The notes below the pieces were generated by a model, which saw only the letters and a list, made by a program, of their open reading frames with translations, was not told the origin of the DNA and did no database searches. From Serratia symbiotica (GTDB lineage Bacteria; Pseudomonadota; Gammaproteobacteria; Enterobacterales; Enterobacteriaceae): 64,000 nt of DNA. This document shows positions 44,637-54,831 of the stretch, piece after piece (positions within the stretch are counted from its first letter, which is position 1; every line of letters starts with the position of its first letter). The position numbers and the translations under genes are program-made. The stretch covers positions 124,001-188,000 of the forward strand of contig JAMDYG010000001.1 in assembly GCA_024160085.1 (NCBI GenBank), read 5' to 3'.

Positions 44637-44906
44637 GTGATTAAAGAGGCTTTACTAATTATAAAACGCTATATCAACTGCGATATGCGCGAACCGGGAT
44701 GCCCAAATCAGGCGATTTCGATGGGTGATGAGATTTACCAGATCGATACCGAGCGCTGCACCGAATGCATTGGCCACTATAATAAACCCGCCAGCCAGCA
44801 GGGTTGCCCGATAGACAACACTATTCTCGTCAATCCGCAGTACCCTGAAGGCAACGAGCGGTTATGGGATAAATTTGTGGTGCTGCATCATGCCGATCGG
44901 CTGTAG
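44637..44906 (+). pseudogene. yfhL: YfhL-type 2[4Fe-4S] ferredoxin with lost ligands
   Basis: An open 89-codon frame with clear YfhL similarity (AISMGDEIYQIDTERCTECI, LWDKFVVLHHAD). Four cluster cysteines are substituted: KRYINCDMREPGCP has Y and R where the family has C, and KPASQQGCP has S for C. GTG at 44637 would have to be the start because the conserved ATG before ALLI is GAG. No Shine-Dalgarno sequence is seen. With half of the ligands gone it cannot hold its clusters, so I call it a pseudogene despite the intact frame. Confidence 0.7.
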
Positions 44907-44920
44907 AATACCCTTTTTTC

Positions 44921-45301
44921 CTAGCTCTCGATGATTACTGTTGCATAGGCGTAGCGGCGTTCGTCAGCCAATGAAACATGGATCGCAGTAACCCCCATCT
45001 CCTTTGCCATCTTGGCAGCATGATCGTGCAAGCGGATATTCGGCTTGCCCAATCCATCATTGAATACTTCAAACTGGTTGAACGCCAAACCATTACGAAT
45101 ACCGGTGCCAAACGCTTTGGTGGCCGCTTCTTTTACCGAAAAACGCTTGGCAAGAAAACGCACTGGCTGCTGATGTTGCTGGTACAGTTCCCATTCGGCA
45201 GCACTCAGCACTCGCCTTGCCAGACGGTCGCCGCTGCGTTCCACCACCGCTTCAATACGTACCATCTCAACGATGTCGGTGCCTAGCCCAAGTACCGCCA
45301 T
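44921..45301 (-). CDS. acpS: Holo-[acyl-carrier-protein] synthase
   Basis: Intact 126-residue phosphopantetheinyl transferase, the normal length. The magnesium/CoA motifs are present: GLGTDIVEM with D9, and [14 protein letters not shown]. It attaches 4'-phosphopantetheine from CoA to ACP and is essential for fatty-acid synthesis. Its ATG shares a base with the pdxJ stop (TAATG), so the two are translationally coupled as in other enterobacteria. Confidence 0.97.
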   Translation of the reverse strand: MAVLGLGTDIVEMVRIEAVVERSGDRLARRVLSAAEWELYQQHQQPVRFLAKRFSVKEAATKAFGTGIRNGLAFNQFEVFNDGLGKPNIRLHDHAAKMAKEMGVTAIHVSLADERRYAYATVIIES

Positions 45302-46032
45302 TAACGGCGCGCTTCCCGCATCAGCAGTTTCATATCAGCTACCGCTGTAGGCAAACCGCTCATCACTGCCTGGCCGATAATTGCATGGCCGATATTCAGC
45401 TCGTATATTTCCGGCAGCGCAGCGATTGGTTGTACATTGTGATAGGTCAAACCATGACCGGCATTAACCTTTAGCCCTTTCTGCGTAGCGTGGGTTGCCG
45501 CCACCGAGATGCGGTGTAACTCGGCTTTTACAGCCAGCTCGCCTGCAGCATCAGCATAAGCACCGGTATGGATTTCGATATAGAGCGCACCAACTGCTAC
45601 CGCCGCGTCAATCTGGCGATGGCTTGGGTCGATAAACAGTGACACCAAGATCCCAGCTTGTGCTAAGCGCTCAACCGCCACCCCCATTTTGTCCAATTGG
45701 CCGGCAACATCCAAGCCGCCTTCGGTGATCACCTCTGTACGCTTTTCCGGTACCAGATAGCAAAAATGTGGCTTCAGTTCGATAGCAATATCCAGCATTT
45801 CATCGGTCACTGCCATTTCCAAATTCATGCGCGTTTGGATGGTTTGACGCAAGATGCGTATATCGCGATCAGTGATATAGCGGCGATCCTCACGTAGATG
45901 GACGGTAATTCCATCGGCTCCTGCCTGTTCAGCAATGAATGCCGCCTGAACTGGATCTGGATATGGGGTTCCACGCGCGTTGCGCAGCGTGGCAATATGA
46001 TCGATATTGACACCTAGCAGTAAATTAGCCAT
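45301..46032 (-). CDS. pdxJ: Pyridoxine 5'-phosphate synthase
   Basis: Intact 243-residue TIM-barrel enzyme when started at [12 protein letters not shown], the family start; six extra upstream codons are open. Active-site segments [47 protein letters not shown] and [14 protein letters not shown] are conserved. It condenses 1-deoxyxylulose-5-P with 3-amino-2-oxopropyl phosphate to PNP for vitamin B6. Its PLP product serves IscS and GlyA here. Confidence 0.96.
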   Translation of the reverse strand: MANLLLGVNIDHIATLRNARGTPYPDPVQAAFIAEQAGADGITVHLREDRRYITDRDIRILRQTIQTRMNLEMAVTDEMLDIAIELKPHFCYLVPEKRTEVITEGGLDVAGQLDKMGVAVERLAQAGILVSLFIDPSHRQIDAAVAVGALYIEIHTGAYADAAGELAVKAELHRISVAATHATQKGLKVNAGHGLTYHNVQPIAALPEIYELNIGHAIIGQAVMSGLPTAVADMKLLMREARR

Positions 46033-46104
46033 AACAACCTCTAAAGACAATTTTTCAGTATTAGCAGTTTACACGCGGGCGCAAAGCGGCAAAAGGAGAA
46101 AAGA

Positions 46105-46840
46105 TCAGACATCGTCAGGCAAGGTATCCGGCTGTTTGCGCACAATCTGGCAAAACAGCTCGCATCTTTTCAGCGGCTTGCCGCCGAGGTATGGTTTCAG
46201 TGCTAGACGGGTGAAACGCTTAGCAACACGCAGCGTAGCCATATCGGGGAATTGGCGTTCCGCCAGCGCCCGCAATTCACGGCCGGTAAAGCTGTAGTAG
46301 TCCGTCACCAGGCTAGCGATAAAACCCTTTTCTTCACGGTAGAGGCAGGTCATGCTATCATTTACGGACTAGCCACTGCCAGCGCAATGCAGGAAATCCA
46401 ATCCGTATCCCAGGTGATTGAGCAAAGCCAGTTCAAAATGGCGCAGCGCATAATCCGGAGAATGCTCTTCCGCCGCTAGTGTCTGCAAACACTTCAGATA
46501 ATCGAAGAACAGCACGGCATAATTGGTTTCCTGTTCTAGTACCCGTGACAGCAGTTCGTTCACATACAGACTGCTGTACAGAATCATGCCGCTGAGCGGT
46601 AAACCGAGGGAAAAACGCTTCGGCGTTACGCAGCATTGTTTTTACTTCACCGCGCCCGCCATAGCGCCCTAACAGGGAGGTAAATGGCTGTAAGCAACCC
46701 TTTAAATTGGAACGGCGGCTGCGTGCACCTTTAGCCAACAGACGCACCCACCCATGACCTTCGGTAAATAGATCCACCATTAAGCTGGTTTCACTGTACG
46801 GCCACTCATCCAGGACGAAAGCACGCTCCCAGCCAGCCAT
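46105..46840 (-). pseudogene. recO: DNA repair protein RecO, decayed
   Basis: The N-terminal OB domain is clean ([40 protein letters not shown]) up to GRGEVKT, near 46630, where the frame shifts. The zinc/helical part follows in the next frame ([40 protein letters not shown]) and is cut by an in-frame stop at 46369. The rest, [20 protein letters not shown] to [10 protein letters not shown], runs in frame to 46105. One frameshift and one stop inactivate the RecFOR loading protein. Confidence 0.92.
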
Positions 46841-46848
46841 CAGCTGAG

Positions 46849-47757
46849 TTACTTCAGATCGTCAACATAGCCCAGACTACGCAGTGCACGCTCGTTGTCC
46901 GCCCAACCAGATTTCACTTTCACCCACAGTTCCAGATGCACTTTAGAGTCAAACATCTTTTCCATATCTTGGCGGGCTTCAGTGCCGATGGTTTTGATTT
47001 TCGCCCCCTTGTTGCCGATGACTATTTTCTTCTGGCCTTCGCGTTCAACCATTATCAGGCCGTGTACGTTGTAACCGCCGCGCTCGTTCGGCACAAACTG
47101 TTCGATCTCAACCGTCACCGAGTACGGCAGCTCTTCACCCAAAAAACGCATTAGCTTCTCACGGATGATTTCCGATGCTATAAAGCGCTGGGAGCGATCG
47201 GTAATGTAACCGTCCGGGAAATGGTGTTCCGCTTCAGGCAATAGTTTGCGCACGATACCGGAGATAGTATCGATGTTTATCCCCTTTTCAGCAGAAATTG
47301 GCACCACATCAAGAAAGTTCATCTGCTGGCTGAGAAACGCGATATGCGGTAGCAGTTTGGATTTGTCGGTAACGTTGTCAACTTTGTTGATCGCCAGCAA
47401 TACCGGACATTTTAGGCTGCTCAGCTTGTTGAGCACCATTTCGTCGTCGGCAGTCCAGTGAGTACCTTCTACTACAAATATCACCAGTTCAACATCACCG
47501 ATCGAACTGCTAGCTGCGCGGTTCATCAAACGATTGATGGCGCGCTTTTCTTCAATGTGCAAACCGGGGGTATCGACATAGATAGCCTGATAAACGCCTT
47601 CAGTATCAATACCCATAATGCGGTGACGGGTGGTCTGCGGTTTACGCGAGGTGATAGAAACTTTTTGCCCCAGCAGCTGGTTTAGCAACGTAGATTTACC
47701 TACGTTGGGACGGCCGACTATCGCAATGAAACCACAGTATTGTTTTTCTTCTCTCAT
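46849..47757 (-). CDS. era: GTPase Era
   Basis: Intact 302-residue protein (E. coli 301). The G domain has the P-loop GRPNVGKS at 15-22, DTPGLH, and NKVD. The C-terminal KH domain carries [13 protein letters not shown]. Era binds 16S rRNA near its 3' end and is essential for 30S maturation. It overlaps rnc by 4 bp (ATGA), the usual rnc-era coupling. Downstream recO is dead. Confidence 0.97.
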   Translation of the reverse strand: MREEKQYCGFIAIVGRPNVGKSTLLNQLLGQKVSITSRKPQTTRHRIMGIDTEGVYQAIYVDTPGLHIEEKRAINRLMNRAASSSIGDVELVIFVVEGTHWTADDEMVLNKLSSLKCPVLLAINKVDNVTDKSKLLPHIAFLSQQMNFLDVVPISAEKGINIDTISGIVRKLLPEAEHHFPDGYITDRSQRFIASEIIREKLMRFLGEELPYSVTVEIEQFVPNERGGYNVHGLIMVEREGQKKIVIGNKGAKIKTIGTEARQDMEKMFDSKVHLELWVKVKSGWADNERALRSLGYVDDLK

Positions 47758-48434
47758 TCAAGCCCCAGCTTTTTCAACATTTGTTCTGCTGCCGCCTGCT
47801 CAGCTTTACGGCGGCTTGAACCGATACCCATTACAGGATCGTTCAAGCCACTCACCTGACAGTGGATGGTAAACTCCTGATCGTGCGCCTCACCGCAAAC
47901 TTGCACCACCAGATAAGAAGGCAATGGCAGATGGTGCCCCTGTAAAAGCTCCTGTAAGCGAGTTTTCGGATCTTTCTGCTTATCACCGGGGCTAATTTCG
48001 TCCAATCGGCTGCGATACCAGTCCAAGATTAGGCGTTCGACGCGCTGCATATCGCTATCCAGGAACACGCCGCCAATCAATGCCTCCACCGTATCTGCCA
48101 AGATTGACTCACGGCGGGAGCCACCACTTTTCAATTCGCCCGGCCCAAGGAGCAGGCATTCACCCAAATCAAACTCGCGGGCCATCTCCGCCAGCGTGTG
48201 ACCACGCACCAATGTGGCCCGCATGCGGCTCATATCGCCCTCGTCTATGTGAGGAAAACGCTGATATAGCGCGTTAGCGATGACAAAGCTAAGAATGGAG
48301 TCACCCAGAAACTCAAGGCGTTCATTGTGCTTACTACTGGCGCTGCGATGAGTCAAAGCGAGCAGTAATAGCTCTTGCTGTTGAAAAGTGTAGCCTAGCT
48401 TCCGCTGGAGCCTGTTTCTTACAATGGAGTTCAT
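47754..48434 (-). CDS. rnc: Ribonuclease III
   Basis: Intact 226-residue endonuclease, the E. coli length. The signature [15 protein letters not shown] carries the metal-binding residues E41 and D45, and the second acidic site is in [15 protein letters not shown]-terminal double-stranded RNA-binding domain ([20 protein letters not shown] to [12 protein letters not shown]) follows. It processes rRNA precursors and structured mRNAs. It is separated from lepB by 211 bp, in which I see no gene. Confidence 0.97.
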   Translation of the reverse strand: MNSIVRNRLQRKLGYTFQQQELLLLALTHRSASSKHNERLEFLGDSILSFVIANALYQRFPHIDEGDMSRMRATLVRGHTLAEMAREFDLGECLLLGPGELKSGGSRRESILADTVEALIGGVFLDSDMQRVERLILDWYRSRLDEISPGDKQKDPKTRLQELLQGHHLPLPSYLVVQVCGEAHDQEFTIHCQVSGLNDPVMGIGSSRRKAEQAAAEQMLKKLGLE

Positions 48435-48645
48435 GCGTTACCAATAGATCAAGAATGCGTCAGAAGCTTGCAGCATAGAAAACATGACTGCTTTGCCAAA
48501 AGCCAACCCAAAGCCCTTTCGTTTATAGTGACTCCCTACAAGGAACCAACTTTTTTGCTCGACAAGATATTCTACATTGCGTAGGAACATAATGCTGTGT
48601 TTACGTCCCAGCCATATATCTATGGTGGAGGGGATAAATCGGCAA

Positions 48646-49608
48646 TTAATGAATTGCACCAATCCGACTTAATCTTACGCTGGTAGGCCATTCACCTTCC
48701 TGCTTTTCAAAACTCATCCAGATAGCTGTGGCTTTACCCACCAAATTTTTCTCCGGCACAAAACCCCAATAACGGCTGTCAGCGCTGTTGTCACGATTAT
48801 CGCCCATCATGAAATAATGACCAGCTGGCACTACCCATTCTGCTAGCGGTTTACCAGGCTGTTGGTAGTAAGTCACCACCTGATCCCGTGTACCTGGTAC
48901 GCTTAAAATAGAGTGGGTCACGTTGCCCAGCGTTTCCTGGCCCACGCGTAGACGGTTGCCGTTCTGCGGCACATTATCACTCAGCGGGATCTGATAAAAA
49001 CCGTTGCTGGCCTCGCTCACGCCGCTACGGCTAAATAGTTGCACAAAATCACTTGGCTGCACATCGTTGTAAGTGACTGCCAACATTTTGTCACAAGACT
49101 GGCCGCTATCACAGGACGGCTGCACGGCCACACGCTTATTCATCGGATCATATGTGATGCGGTCACCAGGCAAGCCGATAACACGCTTGATATAATCAAG
49201 TTTCGGATTCAGAGGATATTTAAATACTGCAATATCACTACGTTTCGGATGGCCAGTTTTAATCAGCGTAGTTTGAGTAATAGGATCCTTAATGACATAG
49301 GCATATTTCTCCACCAGAATAAAATCGCCAATCAGCAGCGTTGGCATCATTGAACCAGATGGGATCTGGAAGGGTTCGTAGATAAATGATCGCACCACAA
49401 ATACCAACAGCAATACCGGGAAAACCGATGCGCCGTTTTCCACCCAGCCCGGTGGCGGCTTAACCACATTGACTAACTCATTATCGTCTACATTGCCCGC
49501 AGCAGTTTTCTCCCAGCTGGCTGGTGACCATTTGAAGCGCTCAAAGCACCAGATGATCCCGGTTATTAGCGTTGACAATGCCAGGATCAGGGCAAACATA
49601 TTCGCCAT
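48646..49608 (-). CDS. lepB: Signal peptidase I
   Basis: Intact 320-residue inner-membrane protease (E. coli 324). Two N-terminal membrane segments (about 1-20 and 60-78) flank a cytosolic loop. The serine-lysine dyad is S86 (PSGSMMPTL) and K141 (YIKRVIGLPGD), and box E GDNRDNSADSRYWGFVP is present. It removes signal peptides from exported proteins and is essential. It follows lepA in the conserved order. Confidence 0.97.
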   Translation of the reverse strand: MANMFALILALSTLITGIIWCFERFKWSPASWEKTAAGNVDDNELVNVVKPPPGWVENGASVFPVLLLVFVVRSFIYEPFQIPSGSMMPTLLIGDFILVEKYAYVIKDPITQTTLIKTGHPKRSDIAVFKYPLNPKLDYIKRVIGLPGDRITYDPMNKRVAVQPSCDSGQSCDKMLAVTYNDVQPSDFVQLFSRSGVSEASNGFYQIPLSDNVPQNGNRLRVGQETLGNVTHSILSVPGTRDQVVTYYQQPGKPLAEWVVPAGHYFMMGDNRDNSADSRYWGFVPEKNLVGKATAIWMSFEKQEGEWPTSVRLSRIGAIH

Positions 49609-49640
49609 GCAAATTACCTCGTTACGTGTGCTTATCGCTC

Positions 49641-51440
49641 TTACTTGCTATCTTTACCGACATGCAAAATGGCCATGAGCGCCTCTTGTGGCAGTTCGAC
49701 ATTGCCCACCTGCTTCATGCGTTTCTTACCGTCTTTTTGTTTCTGTAGCAGTTTCTTCTTGCGACTCACGTCGCCGCCATAGCATTTCGCCAGCACATTT
49801 TTACGCAGTTGCTTTACGGTGGAACGTGCAATGATATGTGTACCGATCGCTGCCTGGATCGCAATATCGAACTGCTGACGTGGGATTAGCTCTTTCATCT
49901 TCTCCACTAATTCTCGGCCACGGTACTGAGCATTGTCACGGTGGGTGATCAGCGCCAATGCATCCACGTGCTCATTGTTGATCAGCACATCGACGCGCAC
50001 CATGTCAGAAGCCTGAAAGCATTTGAAATTATAATCCAGCGATGCATAGCCGTGTGATGTGGACTTCAGACGGTCAAAGAAATCGAGCACCACTTCCGCC
50101 ATAGGGATCTCGTAGGTCAACGCCACCTGATTACCATGATAAACCATGTTAGTCTGCACGCCGCGTTTTTCGATACATAGGGTGATTACGTTGCCCAAAA
50201 ATTCCTGCGGCATCAGCATGTGACACTCGGCTATTGGCTCACGTAGTTCCTGAATGTTATTCAGCAGCAGCAACTTGGATGGGCTGTCAACGTAGAGGAT
50301 CTCTTTGCCAGCGGTTTCCACTTGGTACACTACCGTCGGTGCCGTAGTGATCAGTTCTAGATCGTATTCACGCTCCAGACGCTCCTGAATAATTTCCATG
50401 TGCAGCAGGCCAAGGAAGCCACAGCGGAAGCCGAATCCCAGTGCGCTCGAACTCTCCGGTTCATAGAATAATGAGGCATCATTGAGGCTTAGCTTACCCA
50501 GCGCATCGCGGAAAGCTTCATAGTCGTCGGAGCTGATGGGGAACAAACCGGCATAAACCTGCGGCTTCACTTTTTTAAAGCCTGGCAAAGCATTGTCCGC
50601 AGGCTGACGCGCCAACGTCAAGGTATCGCCTACCGGGGCACCGAGGATGTCTTTAATAGCGCAAACCAACCAGCCTACTTCTCCGCAGTTTAGTATATCG
50701 CGATCGACACGTTTCGGTGTGAAGATACCTAGGCGATCGGCATTATAGGTTTGACCGGTGCTCATCACCTTGATCTTGTCACCCTTTCGCAACGTACCAT
50801 TCTTGATACGCACTAAAGAAACTACGCCCAGGTAGTTATCAAACCAGGAGTCAATAATCAGTGCCTGCAACGATGCTTCTGGATCGCCTGTCGGTAGTGG
50901 GATATCACGTACTAGACGCTCTAGCACCTCAGGAACACCTACCCCGGTTTTGGCCGAGCAACGCACCGCATCGGTGGCGTCGATACCGACGATGTCTTCA
51001 ATTTCTTGCGCAACGCGATCGGGATCGGCAGCCGGTAGATCAATCTTATTCAACACCGGCACCACTTCCAGATCCATCTCTAATGCAGTGTAACAGTTAG
51101 CCAGCGTTTGGGCTTCTACGCCCTGCCCTGCATCCACCACCAGCAATGCGCCTTCGCAGGCCGCAAGTGAGCGAGAAACTTCATATGAGAAGTCAACGTG
51201 GCCTGGGGTGTCGATAAAATTAAGCTGGTAAGTTTGGCCGTCTGGTATCTGGTAATCTAACGTCACGCTTTGCGCTTTGATAGTAATACCGCGCTCGCGC
51301 TCCAGATCCATCGAATCAAGCACCTGCGCAGCCATCTCACGTTCAGTCAAACCGCCACAAATTTGGATAATACGGTCAGATAGCGTCGACTTACCGTGGT
51401 CGATATGGGCAATGATAGAAAAGTTTCTTATGTGTTTCAT
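49641..51440 (-). CDS. lepA: Elongation factor 4 (LepA)
   Basis: Intact 599-residue translational GTPase, the exact E. coli length. G motifs AHIDHGKST (11-19), DTPGHVDF, and NKIDLP are visible. Domain II and the EF-G-like domains follow, ending in the LepA-specific C-terminal domain ([20 protein letters not shown]). It acts on stalled or initiating ribosomes and in 30S biogenesis. A 534-bp gap to rseC lies upstream instead of the usual short spacer. Confidence 0.97.
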   Translation of the reverse strand: MKHIRNFSIIAHIDHGKSTLSDRIIQICGGLTEREMAAQVLDSMDLERERGITIKAQSVTLDYQIPDGQTYQLNFIDTPGHVDFSYEVSRSLAACEGALLVVDAGQGVEAQTLANCYTALEMDLEVVPVLNKIDLPAADPDRVAQEIEDIVGIDATDAVRCSAKTGVGVPEVLERLVRDIPLPTGDPEASLQALIIDSWFDNYLGVVSLVRIKNGTLRKGDKIKVMSTGQTYNADRLGIFTPKRVDRDILNCGEVGWLVCAIKDILGAPVGDTLTLARQPADNALPGFKKVKPQVYAGLFPISSDDYEAFRDALGKLSLNDASLFYEPESSSALGFGFRCGFLGLLHMEIIQERLEREYDLELITTAPTVVYQVETAGKEILYVDSPSKLLLLNNIQELREPIAECHMLMPQEFLGNVITLCIEKRGVQTNMVYHGNQVALTYEIPMAEVVLDFFDRLKSTSHGYASLDYNFKCFQASDMVRVDVLINNEHVDALALITHRDNAQYRGRELVEKMKELIPRQQFDIAIQAAIGTHIIARSTVKQLRKNVLAKCYGGDVSRKKKLLQKQKDGKKRMKQVGNVELPQEALMAILHVGKDSK

Positions 51441-51974
51441 TTTATCGAATTTTTCTGCCTTAGTATTTCTGAATTACTCACCTATGGAAACCCGTATTAA
51501 CCTAAAATGGGCTTGGCCGTATTCCGCCTGAATTGCTGTATTCTACATGCCACAACACTGAAAACCTAGCGATCGGTGCAGTGAAGGCATTCTATTATGC
51601 GCACTTTGCTGTTACAGGGTATTTAAGGTGATGAAAGAAGATGTTTGCCAAGCCATAGGCCAATGCTCGCAACAATAAATGGGTCGAAAATTCATTGTAG
51701 GCTATCGTCTATATGAACATGCTGTGCAGGTATTCAATAACCACAACTAACACGTTTTAACCCTTTTGCAAGGGTAGATGGTCTGGTAGGCGGTTCGATG
51801 TGACGGAATTCCGTACTAGCGCGGAGCAGCCTAGGTGTACGACTAACCCTCATCAACAGGCAAATTCAGAAACGCGATCCACTGGCGTTGAATACGCTGC
51901 ATCAGGGGGAGATGTTGCCATCTAACCGTCTAGGGCTGGGCAACCGAAAATCCTACAATGATGCGGAAGCAGCT
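51441..51974. other. Long gap between rseC and lepA with a possible gene relic
   Basis: This gap contains the lepA promoter region and no intact gene. On the plus strand a frame at about 51815-51980 reads RSSLGVRLTLINRQIQKRDP continuing LALNTLHQGEMLPSNRLGLG to DAEAALN and a stop at 51979. It looks like a real protein end, but I do not recognise it. In E. coli no gene lies at this site, so this may be an inserted fragment. Confidence 0.3.
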
Positions 51975-52451
51975 TTAAATTAGTGGAGAGTTTTCCTCCT
52001 GCACGTCCATGGAACCGGGCGGTATGCCTATCTGCAAAACGATCGGTTGGTAGTCATCCTGTTTACCCAAGTGGTGGTCCAATCTGCGTACTAGCATAAA
52101 ATCCACGCCACCACCCAACAATGCACCGAGTGCTGCAAAGGCATCAGTACCCAGCCAATATTGCAGCAGGCCACCACCAAGCATCATTCCCAGCAACGGC
52201 ATCAGGTAAACCAGCATTGCAGAACGCAGCAAGCTGCGTTCTGCAATACCTACCTCGACACGTTGCCCAGGCTTAAGCGGCTTATTAATGCGCACCTGCA
52301 ATGAGTGTTTAGTTTCAGGCACTAGCTCATTCAACGCAGGCACACAGCAACCGGAACGTGCATTGCAATTACCACAGCCAGTTTTGCGGTCACAGCGCAG
52401 TAGCGCTACGCCCCGTTGCCACGAGACTACCGTAGCCCACTCTTTCATCAT
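51975..52451 (-). CDS. rseC: SoxR-reducing system / sigma-E modulator RseC
   Basis: Intact 158-residue membrane protein (E. coli 159). A cysteine-rich cytosolic start (CDRKTGCGNCNARSGC) resembles a redox site. Two membrane segments follow (about residues 77-98, LVYLMPLLGMMLGGGLL, and 102-122, AALGALLGGGVDFMLV). It is the only intact gene of the rpoE-rseABC operon. Its ATG overlaps the end of the dead rseB. Its retention may reflect a role independent of sigma-E, for example in SoxR reduction. Confidence 0.92.
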   Translation of the reverse strand: MMKEWATVVSWQRGVALLRCDRKTGCGNCNARSGCCVPALNELVPETKHSLQVRINKPLKPGQRVEVGIAERSLLRSAMLVYLMPLLGMMLGGGLLQYWLGTDAFAALGALLGGGVDFMLVRRLDHHLGKQDDYQPIVLQIGIPPGSMDVQEENSPLI

Positions 52452-53370
52452 TGAGGTGACACCCTAAAGGAAATATTGTCTGCGATGCGCTTGGCCGTAG
52501 TAGGTGGTAACTCGCCAACGATGATGATTTCTCTGCCATTGCGCACCGCAGTTTGGATAGTACGCTGCCCCTGATGGATAATACTGCTGCTAGACACCGC
52601 TGCCCGCAGGGCTGATGTTAACCGAGAAGATGAACAATCTATCGCTATAGAATCGCGTTTCGACCGGCTTCGAAGATATTAGGCAATTTACGGCGATTGC
52701 ACGCCACTTCCACTTTATTCACCCCGTCAGGTAACCTAACCAGCACGCCAACTCAGTTTGACATCATCCGCGTGACCGGGAGCGACAGCAGTGGTGGCAA
52801 ATTGGCTTTGAGCAGCCCCTGTATCGCGGTTTGCATACCCGCACCCACCACAAAGGATATAACTAGGGTACTGTTCTAGCGTTTCGCCATCGCGATCAAG
52901 TAAATCTACGCGTAACGGCAGCTTGGTGTCTTCATCCATCCAGACAATATAGCTGTAGCGTGAGCCGTCATGCGCCACCACGCGGATCACTTCACAGGGG
53001 CGATCGGAGTGCGGGTGCTACCCATGGCGATGAAATCATAGTACTTTGCCAGATGTTTAAAATCAGCGTAAACGATCGCAGGTAGCGAATCGACGATATG
53101 ATTGCCGGACAGCGTAAATGGCTCAAAACCGGATTCGAAGTAACTGATCTCGCCACCACGCAGCAACATTTCACGTCGTGGCCCGCCCCATGTGCAGCAC
53201 CTGTTTGCTGATGCCGATATAGGCAAGTTCGTAATTGAGAGAACGGCTAGCGTTGCTCATCTGTTCATCTGTTGCAGCATCGCCACAGATGCAGCTTTCT
53301 GCGCCTGGACGATGTTTGAGTAGAGTAGGCTGCCCGTCAATAGGCAAACGAAGACCCAAATTTGCTTCAT
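52448..53370 (-). pseudogene. rseB: Anti-sigma-E accessory protein RseB, decayed
   Basis: A signal-peptide start MKQIWVFVCLLTGSLLYS is followed by a frame shift. Pieces of the lipid-binding periplasmic domain are MSNASRSLNYELAYIGISKQ, REMLLRGGEISYFESGFEPF up to DFIAMGSTR, and IRVVAHDGSRYSYIVWMDED with LPLRVDLLDRDGETLEQ. A last piece, NGREIIIVGELPPTTAKRIA, ends at 52448. About four frame changes and stops separate these blocks. It would protect RseA from DegS cleavage. Confidence 0.92.
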
Positions 53371-54011
53371 TACTGCTATTGCATTCCTAAAGACTGAGTT
53401 CCGGTGGCTTGTTGATGGTTGTCTTATTCAAACTGCTGCTCCGAATGCAGACGGCGTTGCAGCTCATAATCCTGCAACATTGCGTTAATACGTTTGCGCT
53501 GTTCCCGTACCTGCAGTTGTTGGTGACTGCCGATGGAGAAACTGTCAGCCGGTACACCCAGGCTAACCGATGACGCCTGCCCCATGATCAGCAATGTGTT
53601 GAATGCCAGTGACTCGGCTGCCCCCCAGTTTCCTGTCCGACTGGTTGTGATTTTGTACGCCAACAATCACCGCCAGCGAAACACAGGCAGCCATATCAAC
53701 CTGAGCAATCTGAATCACCAGGGTGCGCACTTTTTTCCAGAATTGTATCTTCTGCCAGATGTAAGATTGTGGCTGAGATTACAGGATTACAGAAGAAACA
53801 CCCACTGTAGGTTCTTTATCAAGTGAAGCTGCAACACGATCGGCGATATCAAGATGTATAACTGCTTGTCCGACATCTTCTCGTAGTGGTCACGTATCAG
53901 GTGATAGCTCTGCCAGCTTTGTTGGAGCCCCAGATCTTGCGACAGTTAACTCAACAGTTCGCTATCTAACAACTCCTCATTGATCAAAGCGGAAAGCTTT
54001 TCTTTCTGCAT
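53370..54011 (-). pseudogene. rseA: Anti-sigma-E factor RseA, decayed
   Basis: Begins MQKEKLSALINEELLDSELL, then a stop. The N-terminal sigma-binding domain continues for some codons (SYHLIRD) and is then lost to shifts. The membrane region is scrambled. The periplasmic part is readable from NTLLIMGQASSVSLGVPADS up to REQRKRINAMLQDYELQRRL, then a stop after HSEQQFE, and a tail GTQSLGMQ-stop-Q. The final TAA overlaps the rseB start. The protein cannot anchor or inhibit sigma-E. Confidence 0.92.
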
Positions 54012-54041
54012 GCCTAAATACCCTTCCTGTGCCCGCCATTG

Positions 54042-54618
54042 CTAACGCTGGATCTGCGGTTGTATTTTATTATCGATAGCTTCTCGCGCACGTAAAGTAC
54101 GCGAACGTACGGTTCCGATCGGGCATTCCATGATGGCAGCAATCTTTTCATAGCTTAGACCATCCAACTCTCGCAAAGTAATCGCCATATGAAGCTCCTC
54201 AGGGAGAGACTCAATGGCATGGAAAACTATCTGCCTTAGCTCTTCTGACAACATTAAATTCTCAGGATGCGAAATTTCTTTCAGTGGCCCTGCGCTTTCG
54301 TAATTTTCCGCATCTTTGACATCCACATCACTGGATGGCGGGCGATGCCTCTGCGCGACCAAATAATTCTTTGCTGTATTTACAGCCATTCGATACAGCC
54401 AAGTATAAAAAGCGCTATCGCCCCGGAATGACTCCAGTGCACGATAAGTCCTTAATAAAGGATTCCTGCACCACATCAGGCATGTCGCTCTGCTGCACAT
54501 AGCGAGAAATGATACTCGCCACCTTATGCTGGTAACGCACTACCAGTAAGTTAAACGATTTCTGATCACCCTTTTGGATCTGCTCTATCAGAACTTGATC
54601 CATTAACTGCTCGCTCAT
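54042..54618 (-). pseudogene. rpoE: Sigma-E factor RpoE, frameshifted
   Basis: Region 2 starts MSEQLMDQVLIEQIQKGDQK and is clean to VVQESFIKD, where one extra base (T at about plus 54449) shifts the frame. The rest follows in the next frame: YRALESFRGDSAFYTWLYRM, LMLSEELRQIVFHAIESLPE, and region 4 with IAAIMECPIGTVRSR, to the stop at 54042. Everything except that single base looks functional. The lesion is near residue 56, so the product lacks promoter -10 and -35 recognition. A sequencing error must be excluded, but rseA and rseB are independently decayed. Confidence 0.85.
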
Positions 54619-54831
54619 ACGAGGTAAATTCTCCCCAAATTTATCTCCCTGCGTGAAATTGTACTGCCCGCCATACACTATTTTCCTGAGCAAGCATTCG
54701 TTTGAAGGTCATATAGAACATGAATTTCATATCACCATAGTTTTTTCTATCAATGTCGTTCCATCCGTGGCTTTTCCCAGGGCAATTAGGCTAACATGAA
54801 TTTTACTCTTCTTCTGCACACATCATACATT

